Below the pieces are notes generated by a model, which worked only from the letters and a program-made list of their open reading frames with translations, did not search any database and had not been told where the DNA came from. 64,000 nucleotides of DNA, from the NCBI RefSeq assembly GCF_014898055.3, contig NW_026555331.1:107939194-108003193 (forward strand), read 5' to 3'. A program made the position numbers and the translations under genes. The stretch comes from Talpa occidentalis (taxonomy: Eukaryota > Chordata > Mammalia > Eulipotyphla > Talpidae). This document shows, piece by piece, positions 10,496 through 22,349 of the stretch (its first letter is position 1; each line of letters begins with the position of its first letter).

Positions 10496-12363
10496 ATAAA
10501 CGCCTTTCCCCTCCGACCTTCCACCTTGCTGCATCGCTGGGCAATACTTTCACCCTTGAGGGGGCAAGTACATTTAACCCACATTCAAATTCTAGTGGCG
10601 CTTATCAATGAATTAGCCAATCATTCATTCACTGGGAATTTGGATAGAAAGACGACATGGTTACCAGCATATGGAAAATTAACTGGAAGCCTAGAATACT
10701 AAATGTAACAGTAAGCCAGCAGTAATTGTCTAGGGTGTTCGATCATGCCCCAGACAGCACAATGGTAGGTGCTGGAGGCAGAGAATGAAAAACACAGACA
10801 CACAGCCTGACCGGATGGCACTTTAAGTCAATTGATAAGAACTGTAAGGAAGGTAATATCTGGCTGCACTGGAAAAAAAAAGGAATGACCTCCCTCCAGA
10901 GTCTGTTTCCCAGGTTGGAGAAGCACAAGCACTGAGGATGAAACAGCATGAAAGTGGGAAGGTGGGTAAGAGGAAAGGTCTTGCTAAGGACAGGTGTGAC
11001 TGAAAGCCAAGTGTAGACACTGAATTATCTGCACTGCCTTAAAAGCATCTTGTTTTCCCACATGCAGCCTGGGAATTCAGGAAAAGTCTTCATGAGGGGG
11101 AGCTCTGCACTGACTCTTCAAGGAAGAAAAGGTGGTACTCAGGTTGAGAGATGGTGTGAAGATTCTAAAGAAAAAGACAACACGGGCAACAACTTTGAAA
11201 GAAACATGGGCAAACTGCGTCAGAGGACCTGCCCGCTTTCCTCCCCTTCTCTCCCAAATCTCCAATCTCTCCTCCACCCCCTTTTACTGTCTACCCCAAC
11301 TCTTTATATCCCTGTCTCTGCCCCAACCATTTTTTTCCTTTTGCTTGTTCCTGTAAGTGGCCTCTAACACCTCTGACCCACCGACGCCACCCGGACCCTC
11401 CCTCCACTGCCTCATTCTGGGTCATTGTCCTGGAAGCAGGGCCAGATTCACTGACCTGCGCTCAGCGGGTCCCCACGCTTGATTTAATGCTCTGATGTCA
11501 CCATCTGGAAATACTTAATAATTTTTGAACAAGAGGACACACATTTTTATATTGCACTGTATCCCACAAATAATGCGGTTTGTCCTGCCTAAAAGATTTA
11601 GGGACTGACCAGTCTAGGTGCAGCAAATAATTTTTGAGAAGTCACCTCTGGTGCAATGATCTTTTAAAAACTGACTGAGTTTGTGGATTGTCTATAATAT
11701 CCATTTATAAAATACATGGGCTATTAAATTGGATGCTGACACAAATGAATAAAACCTCTTTTTCTCTCTGAAAAAATTCTAGTGAATAAACAAATTGCAA
11801 TATGGAAGCCACAGATGGGAAACATAAGACATTAACAAGACATCATCCTTCAGAACAACTGTTCATTGGACTTCCTACCCCAGGTCCATTCCTGGCCTCC
11901 TCTGAAAGAAAGATAACTTTTACAAATTACTGGAGGAGAAATGTAGCGAAACCAGTGCTTAAAGAAAAAATGCAGGAAGACTGAGGAAGACTGCTGTTGA
12001 GGCACCATCAAACCATGAGAGCAAAACATTTCTCTTCTGGGGAAGGATTTTTCAGTCCAGAGAAAAAGCCTGGGAGAACACTAGTCCATGTGCATACAAC
12101 AGTGATGAAATGATACCCATCCTCACTGAAAAGGAAGAGCTTTCTTAAGATTCTCTTTGTTCCATCAAGTACAAAAGGGTGCTGGCCACATTTTTTAAAT
12201 TGCAATGATACAATGGAATAAATTAATTTATGATCAACTCCCCCCCAGAAAGAATTTTGAACTTGGGATTTCCAAAATAAAACTAAAGCTGAACTGAGTT
12301 CCCATGCCTTCCCATAGGAGCTTGCTCCTCATTTGTATGACAGATGACAGGTAGGCAGGTTCT
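10496..12363. other. Unassigned sequence
   Basis: No confident gene or repeat. Overlapping frames at 11050-11367 lie on a C/T-rich tract (11230-11360) and look compositional. Confidence 0.5.
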
Positions 12364-13101
12364 GGAGCCACCAGAACCTGGAAGAGGTAGGCCAGCACTG
12401 GCCAACTCCCCTCATGACAAGGTAGTCTTAAGGGCTAACTAAAGTTCATTTATCTAAAAGTGCTTAAATCTGGGTGAATGAGTCATTCATATAAAGTGTA
12501 TACTATTGCTACCTGAGATCACTCCTTTTTCTCATCTTAAGTCAAGACATCCTATGACTTCCTTTTCCTTGCTCAGACCAAGTCTATCTGTCAGTCCCTG
12601 CTCACCTCTGTCTTGCCCAGCTACAGATGCCACTGAGGATCTGTCTCTTGCTAGCTTCTAGAGAATCCACAAACCCTTCATGTTCTTTGACTTGTAGTTG
12701 TGTTATTTCACTCTTATCTTCCTACTTCACATGTCTTTTCTCAGTATCCTCTCCCCTTCTAATAAGTTATTGGATTTAGGACTCCACTAATCTAATAAGA
12801 TCTCATTTTGACTGATTACAAATGCAAAGACTACTTCCAAATAAAGTCACATTCTGATGTTTCAGGTAAACATGAATTCTAGGGGGATAGTATTCTACCT
12901 ACTACAGTGACCTTATTTGGTAGGATCTTTGCAGATGTGAATAGTTAAGGATCAAGATGAGATCATACTGGATAGGGTGTGTCCTAAACACAATGACTGG
13001 TGAGGTTATAAGGAGAGAGGACCAAGTGAAAACTGAGACAGAGTTTGGAGGGATGGAGCCTTAAATGAAGGAATGTGGGAGCCACCAGAACCTGGAAGAG
13101 G
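12364..13101 (+). repeat. 24-bp perfect direct repeat pair
   Basis: The same 24 bases, starting GGAGCCACCAGAACC and ending GAAGAGG, occur at 12364-12387 and 13078-13101. The second copy lies inside the plus-strand MLT1-like LTR. The first copy may be a displaced piece of a related LTR. Confidence 0.8.
12530..12905 (-). mobile_element. MLT1-like LTR, left half of a divergent pair
   Basis: Reverse-oriented LTR: 'acatgtcttttctcagtatcc', 'ctccactaatctaataagatctcattttgac', 'gcaaagactacttccaaataaagtcacattctga', 'gatagtattctacctacta'. It abuts the next element at 12905/12906 in opposite orientation. Confidence 0.6.
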
Positions 13102-13260
13102 CAAGGAAAGATTTTTCCCTAGAGTCATCAGATAGAGCGTGGCCTACTGACACGTTGATTCTGGACTTTCAGTCAACAAAACTGTGAGAGAATAAGATTT
13201 TATTGTTTAAACCACCAAGTATATGGTAATTTGTTGCAGCAGCCCTCAAAACTAACTGGA
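12906..13260 (+). mobile_element. MLT1-like LTR, right half of a divergent pair
   Basis: Sense LTR text: 'gtgaccttatttggtaggatctttgcagatgtgaatagttaaggatcaagatgagatcat', 'ccagaacctggaagaggcaagg', 'aactgtgagagaataagattttattgtttaaaccaccaagtatatggtaatttgttgcagcagcc'-type end. It lacks about the first 60 bases present in its partner. Confidence 0.7.
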
Positions 13261-13354
13261 AGAAGGGGAAGGATAAAGATGAAGAGTTTTTGAACATGAC
13301 CAAATGACTTTAACACTTAGATGAACTTCCAATTAAAAAAAAAAACAAACTAGG

Positions 13355-13671
13355 GGGCCTCCCCAGTGGCGCAGCGGTTGAGCGCTGGGTTGCGAAGCTG
13401 CCCGCAGCCTCTGCAGCGCCGGTTCGATCCCCAGCTGTTCCCCGGCCACCTGAGGAGGGTCCCACATGGCGCCCAGACCTCTCCTGCCGCCCGCTGCTCC
13501 CCTCAGCAGTGTACTCTGGTCCTTCTGCCTGCTCTGCTCCCCGCTCTGGCTCTGGTGAATTCTCTCACCCTCCCGCGCTTCTGACTGTACCCAGTGCTTG
13601 TATAAATAAATAAAATAAAATAAGTAAATAAATCTTTAAAAAAAAAAAATAAAAAAAAAATAAAAAAATAA
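13355..13671 (+). mobile_element. tRNA-derived SINE, subfamily A, near full-length (copy 5)
   Basis: This is the best-preserved copy. The A box TGGCGCAGCGG is at 13367-13377 and the B box GGTTCGATCC at 13421-13430. It has the A-type end, AATAAA repeats and TCTTT, then a long A-rich tail. The TSD includes ACAAACTAGG at 13345-13354 and 13681-13690, with A-runs before both. It is a useful reference for the family. Confidence 0.95.
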
Positions 13672-13690
13672 AAAAAAAAAACAAACTAGG

Positions 13691-14650
13691 AAGAAATGCA
13701 TCTGTGTTAACACAAACTCCAAACCTATATAATTTAATGTCAAGGCTAATTAAATCAAAGGAATATAATAGTCAGAACTCTTTAAATTTTACTTGGTCTG
13801 TTCCTGAAGCAGTTGTATGGAAGAAAACATTCTTGGAAGGCTGGGATTAAGCTACTAGATATTTCCTTTATTTATTTATTCATTTATGTATTTATTTATT
13901 GTGTAGAGTAGACTTTTGAAAAAGAGGAAATTTTAAATTGTTTATCAGGAAACCCCTGCTAAGGAAACAACCAGTTCTTAATAAACTAAAGATTCTTGAG
14001 GAGATTAATAAAGAATAAACAGAGAGATACAAATGAATGTGCGAGACAAAGTTTTTATTCCCAGTGACCTTGCGAACTAGGATGAGATGGTTCCACCCAG
14101 TTGAGCTCATCTTGCTCAGCCTTCCTCTTCCAGAATGTCTATAAACTAAATCCCTCCTCAGTTCCTTCTCAAAAGCAGTGGAAGATATTACTGAGAGCTG
14201 AAACTTCAGAAATTACCTTTGAAAATGTTTGGGTGTGTAGAAAACTACACCCAGACCTAAAGGAATAATAACGTTTTTGGAAACTAAGAAAATGTCTCTA
14301 GCTATCAATAGAATTTTCTCACAGGGCTTTGTTCTCTTAATTCCTAATTCTGCAAAGTACCTGGGTGAAATGAAGGGGCAGGGTTTTGAGTTTCATTACA
14401 ATGTATTTTTCTAGAGAAAAATGTTATCATCTCATTAGCAAACAAAGTAGACTTAAAAGAGGTTCCTTCAGTAATAAAATTCCATTGAATATAGGGCTAT
14501 CTTTAACTGAATTTATTGATGTGAACAATTCTACAATGAACTTTCAGTATAAAGCTGAAGTTAGTAGCAAATGCCACGTATCTGTGTTGATTATTCTGCC
14601 AAGTCAGATCCATCAGCCACCTTTTTCTCCATGGCTCCAAGGACCTATGG
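13691..14650. other. Unassigned AT-rich sequence
   Basis: No recognised repeat or gene, apart from a short TTTA/TTTG-rich run at 13865-13900. Confidence 0.5.
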
Positions 14651-14764
14651 ATGTGCATTACTCTGGCAGGTGGGGTGGTTACTCTGGCAGGTGGTGCATT
14701 ACTCTGACAGGTGGGATGTGCATTACTCTGGCAGGTGGATGTGCGTTACAATGGCAGGTGGGGT
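14651..14764 (+). repeat. Minisatellite, about five units of 19-25 bp
   Basis: Imperfect tandem units built around ATTACTCTGGCAGGTGG lie head to tail. The last unit is altered (GTTACAATGGCAGGTGG). The long frame at 14386-14805 runs through it and simply translates the repeat. Confidence 0.9.
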
Positions 14765-15839
14765 GGTTCCTTTCATACAGCTCTATCCAGTCCAACCCCA
14801 ATTAACTCTTCCCTCCCATGTTCCATAAGGCCCAGGTAGAGATAGCTTCCCACTGTGGTCAGTTCCTAGGCACCTCTCCATTGTCTTAGAATCTCTAAGC
14901 CTGTCTACACTTCTGTAAAGTGCAGCTTCACTAAGGGGCCCTGAGTTAAATCCTAGGGCCTGCCACTGGTTTCCCACCAAGAAGCATGACTGATCAAGTA
15001 AAAATGTCAACATCTGTAAGTCAATTATACATATGTATATGTAATATAATTCAAATAAATAGGTGCATGTAATAGAATACAAATAAATAATCAAAGCAAC
15101 ACACAAGATGACTTCACTTTAGGTGCCTTTTCACTGTTCCATGTTTACATATTGAAATTTAGTCTATCCTCTAAGAATCTGCTTTAACATATTTCTGCAC
15201 ACAGTTCCTTCCAACATTTGAGCCTCTATTTATTATTGTTATTGCTATAATTTTGGACTTTACTTAAGGTATTTTTCTCACTCTGCTTTATCTTTCTCTC
15301 TGTTCCAGTTGTGACCCCTTTTTTTGGCTAAAATCTCCTTAAAATGAAGGATAGAATGGTACAAATTTTTATGACTCTTCCCAACCCAGTAAGTAGTTCA
15401 CGAGAAGCACAAGTGTCCAATAACTGTGTGCTGCTGTCATAAACTATAACCAGGTAGGTATTTCAAATTATTCCCCACTATCAAACTAAGACCATCTCCA
15501 TAAACAGGCATATCAGATTTTCCTATAATACATACATACATTATATATTACATATAACATATACACCCTCCACTAAAATTTTTACCCAGTATTTCCTTTT
15601 CCATTTGTCTTTTTATTTACATAGAAAATTTTTCTTCCTGTTCCCCTTTCCATTACAGCTGTAGTTGTCCCTGATCGGCCAGCTTTCCTTCTGGCCTTGA
15701 TGTCTCCAGATACCAGCTATGGGTGTACCTTGAACCTTCCTCTAGGTGGCTCCTTTTTCTGCCTGCTCTGTCACCTATTTATCATGTTGAATTATCTACC
15801 ATGTCTGAGCTTTGCTTTCTTTAATAAAAAGTAAAACTT
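14765..15839. other. Unassigned sequence
   Basis: No recognised gene or repeat. AT-rich runs lie at 15030-15075 and 15530-15570. Confidence 0.5.
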
Positions 15840-15975
15840 TAGGCATTCATTGATTCAATTATTCAGTAGCCATTTGTTGAAGATTAGCCACTGTTAATGG
15901 ACTCAAGGAAGCAAACCCTCCTACATGGATTTTCAGTCTGGTGGGGGAAACCAGACGAGAAAGCCAACTACAGTG
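15840..15975 (-). repeat. L2 3' end fragment
   Basis: It reads in reverse as the L2 3' terminus: 'cattcattgattcaattattcagtagccatttgttga', then 'ctacatggattttcagtctggtggggg'. Confidence 0.55.
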
Positions 15976-16441
15976 TGTGTGGATGGGAAGGTGACAGGTA
16001 TTAGTATGGGGTCCTAACAGAGCACACAGGAGGGTGTGGTTGGTGGAAAGGGGTAAAGGAAGAGGTCCCAGAAGAAGAGAATACTAAACCAAGTCCCCAG
16101 TTCTAAGTTAAAGTTAGATGGAAAAAGAAACATCCTTGATATTTCATTGATTTTGAGAATTATGGAAGTAACAGTCATAGTTGCACCAGCAAAAGATGCT
16201 TTTTTACAACTTAAATTCATACAAATTTACTTGAATTCTACTATGTATGAAGAGAAATTAACTGCTCTAGTGAATCTGACAAGTGAATTAAATTCAACTT
16301 CAAAATTAAATTATCCCTCTGCTGGAGATTCACTTAGAGCAGCAAGATGCAGGAGAAAAGTAATGTAAATTAAAATTACACTTAAAAATTCAATATGTCA
16401 CTGTGATCTTACGATGATGTTTATTTCATGTTTAAGTCACT
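15976..16441. other. Unassigned sequence upstream of the candidate exon
   Basis: AT-rich DNA without recognised repeats. If the candidate exon at 16462 is real, this is intron. Confidence 0.4.
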
Positions 16442-16461
16442 ACAATTTTCTCCTCCTACAG

Positions 16462-16572
16462 AAGAGCCTCCTGAATGACTTTGCCAGCAACTGGGAGCTG
16501 CCTCTGGATGGCGATGAGGCTCCCAGCTCCAAGAGTCCTCTCACTTCACCGAGAGAGAGTAGCGGACACTGA
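16462..16572 (+). CDS. Candidate terminal coding exon of an unidentified gene
   Basis: An AG acceptor at 16460-16461 is preceded by a pyrimidine-rich tract (16446-16458) and a possible branch point (TCACTAC, about 16437). It opens 36 codons, beginning KSLLNDFASNWELPL and ending SPRESSGH, followed by TGA at 16570-16572. The block is clearly GC-richer than the AT-rich DNA on both sides, contains CpGs, and has no matching repeat family that I know. An AATAAA follows at 16592-16597. Together this looks like a last coding exon, with a hydrophilic Ser/Pro-rich C-terminal tail, read in phase 0. I do not recognise the protein. The other exons would lie upstream, possibly outside the window. Alternatives are a fossil exon, an exon of a non-coding RNA, or chance. 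Confidence 0.5.
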   Translation, partial: KSLLNDFASNWELPLDGDEAPSSKSPLTSPRESSGH

Positions 16573-16591
16573 TGGAATACTTTAATTTTTT

Positions 16592-16597
16592 AATAAA
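16592..16597 (+). terminator. Possible poly(A) signal after the candidate exon
   Basis: AATAAA lies 20 nt after the candidate stop codon at 16572. It sits in very AT-rich DNA, so it may occur by chance, and a real 3' UTR would probably run further. Confidence 0.2.
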
Positions 16598-19500
16598 TTT
16601 AACTAAATTAATGCTATTAACAACCAACCAACTTACACATTTTCAAAGTTAATTTATTATCTATAATTTGAATAGGTATTACATATTAAAAGTTTATTTG
16701 TAAGACATTTAATTGATATTTAATAGTGCTACATCTCCAGGCTAAGTAGGCCTCACAAGTTTATTACAGCAGACATTATGGTCAACATATCAAACAACCT
16801 CACCAGAGGGGAAAATCTATGGCCAATGATCAAATACAAAGGCCTGGAGTCCTGATTCTAATGAAGTAAATGAAGTTAGGGCCTCTGAGGCAAAGACTGG
16901 AAAAAGGGCTGTGGGTACAGTTAAGTGGGGTGTCTGGAGCTCTTGCACTGCACCAAGGAAAGAAGGGAGGGCAGAATCTCATATTCACCAACTACTAACT
17001 TTGTGGCCAATGACAAATTTTGTTCTCTCTTCCAGTCTTTACCCCCAATGTAGGAATGGCAGTGAGGATTAAGTCAGGTACATATGGAGCACACCTCCAC
17101 AGTGTCTGCCACAGAGCAGGACTCAGTAAATACTGGCTCCCTTCAATTCCTCCCTTTGCTTTTTGAACCTTTTTGGAACCTGTTGCCAGTCAAACCTATA
17201 GGGCTGAGGAAAAAGAATTCAGCGAAAACCATGTGGTATGTGCACATGTGTACACATGAGTGCGTGTATACATACATGTATATATGTACATGTAAATAAT
17301 AAGCACGTGGTCCAGTGAATGTAAGAATTTGATTGAATATTGGGTTATTTTCCACCAGCTCCAAGCACTATGCTGAAAGAGCCTATTTCCTTTTCTACCA
17401 ATACCATTCTTGTCACCACTCTGTTCCCAGGCCACTGCAGTGTGAATCATAGCATTCCTTCTCACAGTCAAAAGCCATCATTTTAATGGCTGGCAACATG
17501 TTAAGGGGGGGTTCCTAGTTGGTTCCATATCTCTGGGTTAGTATGAAAAGGCAAAAGGAGACAGCCTGGAGGCAACTGTTTCTATAAGTCAATCCACAAG
17601 GCACCACAGGGTCAGGGTGAACGAAAAGAGAATGACCCAGTGGGGTCCCACACACGAGGCCTGAGCCCAGAGGAGAGGAGCATTATGGACAGAGGCTGTA
17701 GTAACATTTCACATGTGAGCATGTGAAAAGAAACCCTTCTCATGTATGCACAGACAACACGTGGCTTAGCCCAGTGGCACCTGAGGGGTAATAATACCAT
17801 TGGAACTATAAGCTGTTTGCTTTCAAGAAAAGGAGGGTTATCAGCCACAGGAGTAAGGATGAGCAAGATACTAGAACCCAGTGCTTCCAAGCATCTTGGA
17901 CATCAGGGAAGGAAGCATTCAGAAAGGAAAACCATGGGAGAACTAGTTCATGACCACATATGAGATGACCCCAGCAACTCCCAAACAACTCCGGGGAATT
18001 CACTGGGAGGCAGAGAAGTGGCACTGAGGTCTCAGCAGGAACACAAAACAGGAAAGCTTGAGTTCCCTTGATGTGCTTATTTTTCATTCATTGGAAGGTG
18101 AGGCCTGTGAAAAGGCACAGAGAAGGCCAAGGAAGAGCCCAGGAGGAAGCCCAGGGCCTGCATGTCAGGCACGTCAGAGTGACTGCAGGGATCTATATTC
18201 CAATGATTGGATAGCAGGACAGAGTAAATGGTTACACTGCCACTATGTAGATTATATAGTTTCTAAATATTATGGCACCGATATTACTAAGCATGTCTCT
18301 TCTAAGCAAACATAAGCTGAATCCTTTTGTTGATTGCCACCCAGAGATGACAATGATGTCTGGCTAGCATTTATCAGATTCTTGGGCAGAGGACCCCATA
18401 TAAATATCAATTATAATCAACTTTTCCCATTCTACAGTGGCCTTTTATCTATAATAAATGAAGTTTTGATCTCTAAGCCATATACCATACAATCAGCACC
18501 TGCAGAGTAATGTCTCCAGCATCTAAATTCTGATTCATTTATGCCGGTGCTCGAGGAATACTTCTTATAATGACTTTGCTTATCTAATAATTATGCCTTT
18601 GGTGCCTTCTAAACCACAGCAATATATACTGATTAATATTTAAGTGGTTTCACACTGAGATAAGACAGGCTGTGAAATATCTTAGCTATGTCTGAGATAG
18701 AAAAGAGCTGTGACTTTATTTGAACTATAATACAATAGTTCCTGATCATTTAATAAGAATGTTTAACCCAATGGATAACCACTGCTTTCCAGGCTAACAC
18801 TTCAGTTGTTGATTTAGAGATATTCTGAGATATGCAAAAGAACAACTTTGAGGGGAAGAGGGCAAACAAGAGTGCAGAAGACCCTGGTTGGCAGGTATTT
18901 GTAACTATAATTTAGGAAAAACGACAGAGGTATACAGCCCAGGACAATTTCAGATCTCCGAACTGATCAACTAGAAATCAGAAGGATGTATGGATAATGT
19001 TCCTGAGTCTAATTTGTTTCCTACTATATAATACAGTAGGTTATACATATAAAAGCTTTGGATCAGGGAAATTGAAAGAAAAATTTTAGAGTGGGAATTT
19101 CACAAAATCTTGCAAAAGAGTAAGAAACATTAAACAACAAAGAGTTTGAATCCCAACATATCCAAAGGATGAAACAGAGCAAAAAAAGAATGGAACAGAA
19201 AATTATGAGGCCTGAGCTATGGTCCTGAAGTTTACACTAACTCACTCATGCCTTTGACAGGTCTTTTCATCATCAGTCAAGAGAAAATGATACATGAAAA
19301 GGATCATTTTGAAACATCAACGAAAAGCAATAGTCACGAGTTTTTCCCTTTTTAAGCAGTATTCATGGTTTTAAAAGCATATACTCCCACTTATCAGTAT
19401 AAAACAATTGCCCTGGATAGAAGGCAGGATATGCCATTAACCCCCAAGGAATAGAAACTAAGAAAGTGGAAATTCTATAATATTCCTGAATTGCTGTTGT

Positions 19501-20476
19501 TTTGATACCCCAGTCTCACAAGCAGTGACACCTGCCCAAAGACTGAGGAGACTGATGCAAACGCAAACAGCAATCAATCGCAATGTTGCAGAAACAGCCA
19601 CCATTCTCCTGGTGTCTAATTTTATGACCTTCAGTAAGCCTCACATTTTCTCATGCTTCAGTTTTCTCATCTGAATATGTATGTAATATTATCTAAACCA
19701 TTCTTATCATAAAAAGAAGGAAAATTTTTAAAATATTCAAAATCGAGAAGCATTTCAGATCAGAAAGTACCAGTTTTGAGTCCTAATGTGCTTAATGGAA
19801 AAATCACTGAGCTTGGAATCAAAATACTGACTTTGAAAGCAGGTTTGCTGTAAGAGCTGGGAGACCTTCTAAGCTCTGTTTTATGGTCTGATAAGGGCGA
19901 ACTGCCAAATTTTCCTTGTTCACCCCAAGATTGCCAAATTCAAATGAGATTATGTACTTCATGGCATTCCTTGAGCTCTACTGACTGTTAAGACTGAGCT
20001 CCTGACAGCCTGGATAGAACAGGAGTAGCCTGGCGAACTGTTTCTGCTCTCCTCCAGCCATTTTCACAGGCCCAACCACTGTAAGTCAGGGATCTTCAGA
20101 ATCCCCAGAAGGTGAAGGTACACCTACAAAAGAAGTGAATTGAACCTAAGCTTCACGGCTTTATGTAAATTCAGGAAGAGTAACTTAAACTTGTTAGAAA
20201 TGGCTAATCATTATTCTTAACTGGTTTGTGAAACCATAGCAGCAGATACAAGCAAAAGCTTATTTACCAACAAGTTCATGTTGCAATAAAATCTTTTGTC
20301 CCAATTAAAATGTAGCAAGAGCCAATTGGTAATGATCTGGGTCTTCACCATGGGAAAAAAAAACCCACATTGTCAGGATTGGCTGGATTATGACAAGGCT
20401 CTCCAGAAATGCTTTTCACACCATACCCAAAAACAGGACCATCCTGGAAAGAAGTCCAAATAATCCCAGATGATCT
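16598..20476. other. Long unique stretch without recognised repeats
   Basis: Almost 3.9 kb in which I recognise no SINE, L1, MIR or LTR, which is unusual in this window. Frames up to 93 codons overlap on both strands at 17612-18087, with no domain. The segment at about 18480-18840 is AT-rich and complex and could be conserved non-coding DNA, but I cannot test that. Confidence 0.45.
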
Positions 20477-20489
20477 TTGCTCATTTTAT

Positions 20490-20761
20490 TTTATTTTAAG
20501 ATTTATTTATTTATTTATACAAGCACTAGGTACAGTCAGAAGCACGGGAGGGTGAAAGAATTCACCAGAGCCAGAGCAGGGAACAGAACAGGCAGAAGGA
20601 CCCAAGTACACTGCTGAAGGGAGTAGCGGGTGCAGCAGGAGGGGTCTGCACGCCATGTGGGACCCTCGCCGGTGGCCGGGGATCGAACCGGTGCTGCAGA
20701 GGCTTGCGGGCAGCTTTGCAGCCCAGCACTCAACCACTGCGCTATGGGGGAGGCCCACTCA
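20490..20761 (-). mobile_element. tRNA-derived SINE, subfamily A (copy 6)
   Basis: Reverse-oriented, with an A-type end. A box and B box are present in reverse (GGATCGAACC around 20680). The TSD TTGCTCATTTTAT is at 20477-20489 and 20762-20774. Confidence 0.93.
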
Positions 20762-20969
20762 TTGCTCATTTTATGGATAATTCTTCTGTCTACATACTAT
20801 TTTGGATATTTTTTTTTCTTATTCAGAAAGGTAGGTTTTTCTCCCCCCACAAGAGTAACCCTGAATTCCCTTTAATTATAGGGGTAGCTCCTGGCAGTGG
20901 TGGGGAGCTCCTTAAATAAAATGGGAAAAGAAGGGGACAGAAAAGAACAACAAGGCCCCTCTTGATTAG

Positions 20970-21017
20970 AGATCTTCTTTGTAAAATATTTACTGGAGAT
21001 CTTCTTTGTTAAATATA
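20970..21017 (+). repeat. 27-bp tandem duplication
   Basis: Two units beginning AGATCTTCTTTG start at 20970 and 20997 and are nearly identical. Confidence 0.8.
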
Positions 21018-21702
21018 GATTTAGATACCAATCTGCAACAGTTCAATCTCTACCACACATTTAGTGCCCAGAAGCCTTGTTCCTCAGTAGGGACTATTTC
21101 TCCAACATTTTTTTCCAGCTCTGAATTTAAATCCACCTAATAATAAAACATTTTCTAAATTATGTTTAAAATTGTAACATAATTATCATATTACATTCCT
21201 AATTTTGTACCAAGAATTTTTTTTTAATTCTTATTGCCTCTCAATTTTGGCACTGAAAGAATTAATTGAATCATCAGTCTCTTAAGAGCAAGAAAAGATT
21301 TTCTACTCAACTTTCAAATTCCTCAAAGGAACTGAAAGAGTTTTATATCTATATAGAGTTAGTGCTGCTTATAGCTGATGGGGCAACTGGTCTCGTGTAA
21401 AAGGCACCATGCCATAGAATGAAAATAAACAAACAAAAAGCATCAATTTCAAACTGTCACCAGCATCCAGAGCAAACAAATGCCTTTCTATTTGTTTGTG
21501 ATTTCTAACTGGGCTGTGTTTCGTCTGTCTACTTGAGCTCCAGGTTGCCTATTCATAGGGTGGAAGGACCTTTGGCAATGGGTGTGGGTGCCAGAAAACT
21601 GAGGTTTACTGGGCAGCCGGCATTACTCTGAGAGGGACATCTGTTCTCAGGAAGCTCCCACTCTGCCATCCTTCAAAGCCATCTGCCTCTTTATGCTTCG
21701 GG

Positions 21703-21724
21703 ACACACACACACACACACACAC
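21703..21724 (+). repeat. (AC)n microsatellite
   Basis: Eleven AC units, followed by CATTTC. Confidence 0.95.
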
Positions 21725-22224
21725 CATTTCTACGCACTGCCTAAGTGTGAAACCCAAATTGGGGAAAGAAGTCTCTCTGCAAAGGCTGAAGGCACACACA
21801 GGGAAGACCCACAATTACTCTATGTACGTGTCCCTGTATGGGAGGAAAGACTCTCCCACCCTGCCAGGGCCCACCGCTAAAACAGTCATCTACAGCTTGG
21901 GAGACTGTAGATCACCCAAGATGATATCCAAAACCAAATGTCAAGGTCATACAGCTATTGTCAAAGCTTTCAACATTCAGAAAATGACTTAAAAAAATTA
22001 TCCTTAAGTGATTTCCGTTGTTCGTTTTCTTCTGCTTCTAGAATCTATTTTATTATAACATTTGGTGGGCACAGCTCAGATCAGATCCCTCTCCAGGTAG
22101 ATTCTATAGAGTAAGGCCTGAGGGAGGAAGAGACCAGAGTCCTGACCAGCAGCCCCTCTCCAGCCCTGGTTCCAGCACCCCTCTTTCAGATCACGCTGCT
22201 GCTCAGCAAAACAGAACAGGCCTG

Positions 22225-22345
22225 TTTTCTTTTTTATTATTATTGAGGTAAAATTGACATAGAACATTATGTTAGTTTCAGGTATGCAATATAAAAAGAT
22301 TCAAGAATATTTATATATTTTATGAGATAATCAGTTCCTTTGAAA
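22225..22345 (-). mobile_element. Old L1 3' UTR (L1MA-like)
   Basis: Reverse complement of an old L1 3' UTR: 'tattattattgaggtaaaattgacatagaac', 'atgttagtttcaggtatgcaa', 'atttatatattttatgagataatca'. It directly abuts an L1 ORF2 piece in the opposite orientation. Confidence 0.65.
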
Positions 22346-22349
22346 ACAT

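Larger units (their letters stand above)
20775..22224. other. Unassigned sequence
   Basis: Apart from the 27-bp duplication and the (AC)n run, nothing is recognised. Confidence 0.5.

Noticed and set aside
10155..10553. 132-codon minus-strand frame
   Set aside because: Most of it translates SINE copy 4, and similar peptides recur at the other SINE copies.
13367..13430. tRNA gene
   Set aside because: A and B boxes belong to the tRNA-derived SINE head. The cloverleaf is not kept and a SINE body follows.
14386..14805. 139-codon frame with repeated glycine-rich peptides
   Set aside because: It reads through the minisatellite, whose unit lengths are not multiples of three throughout. No coding context.
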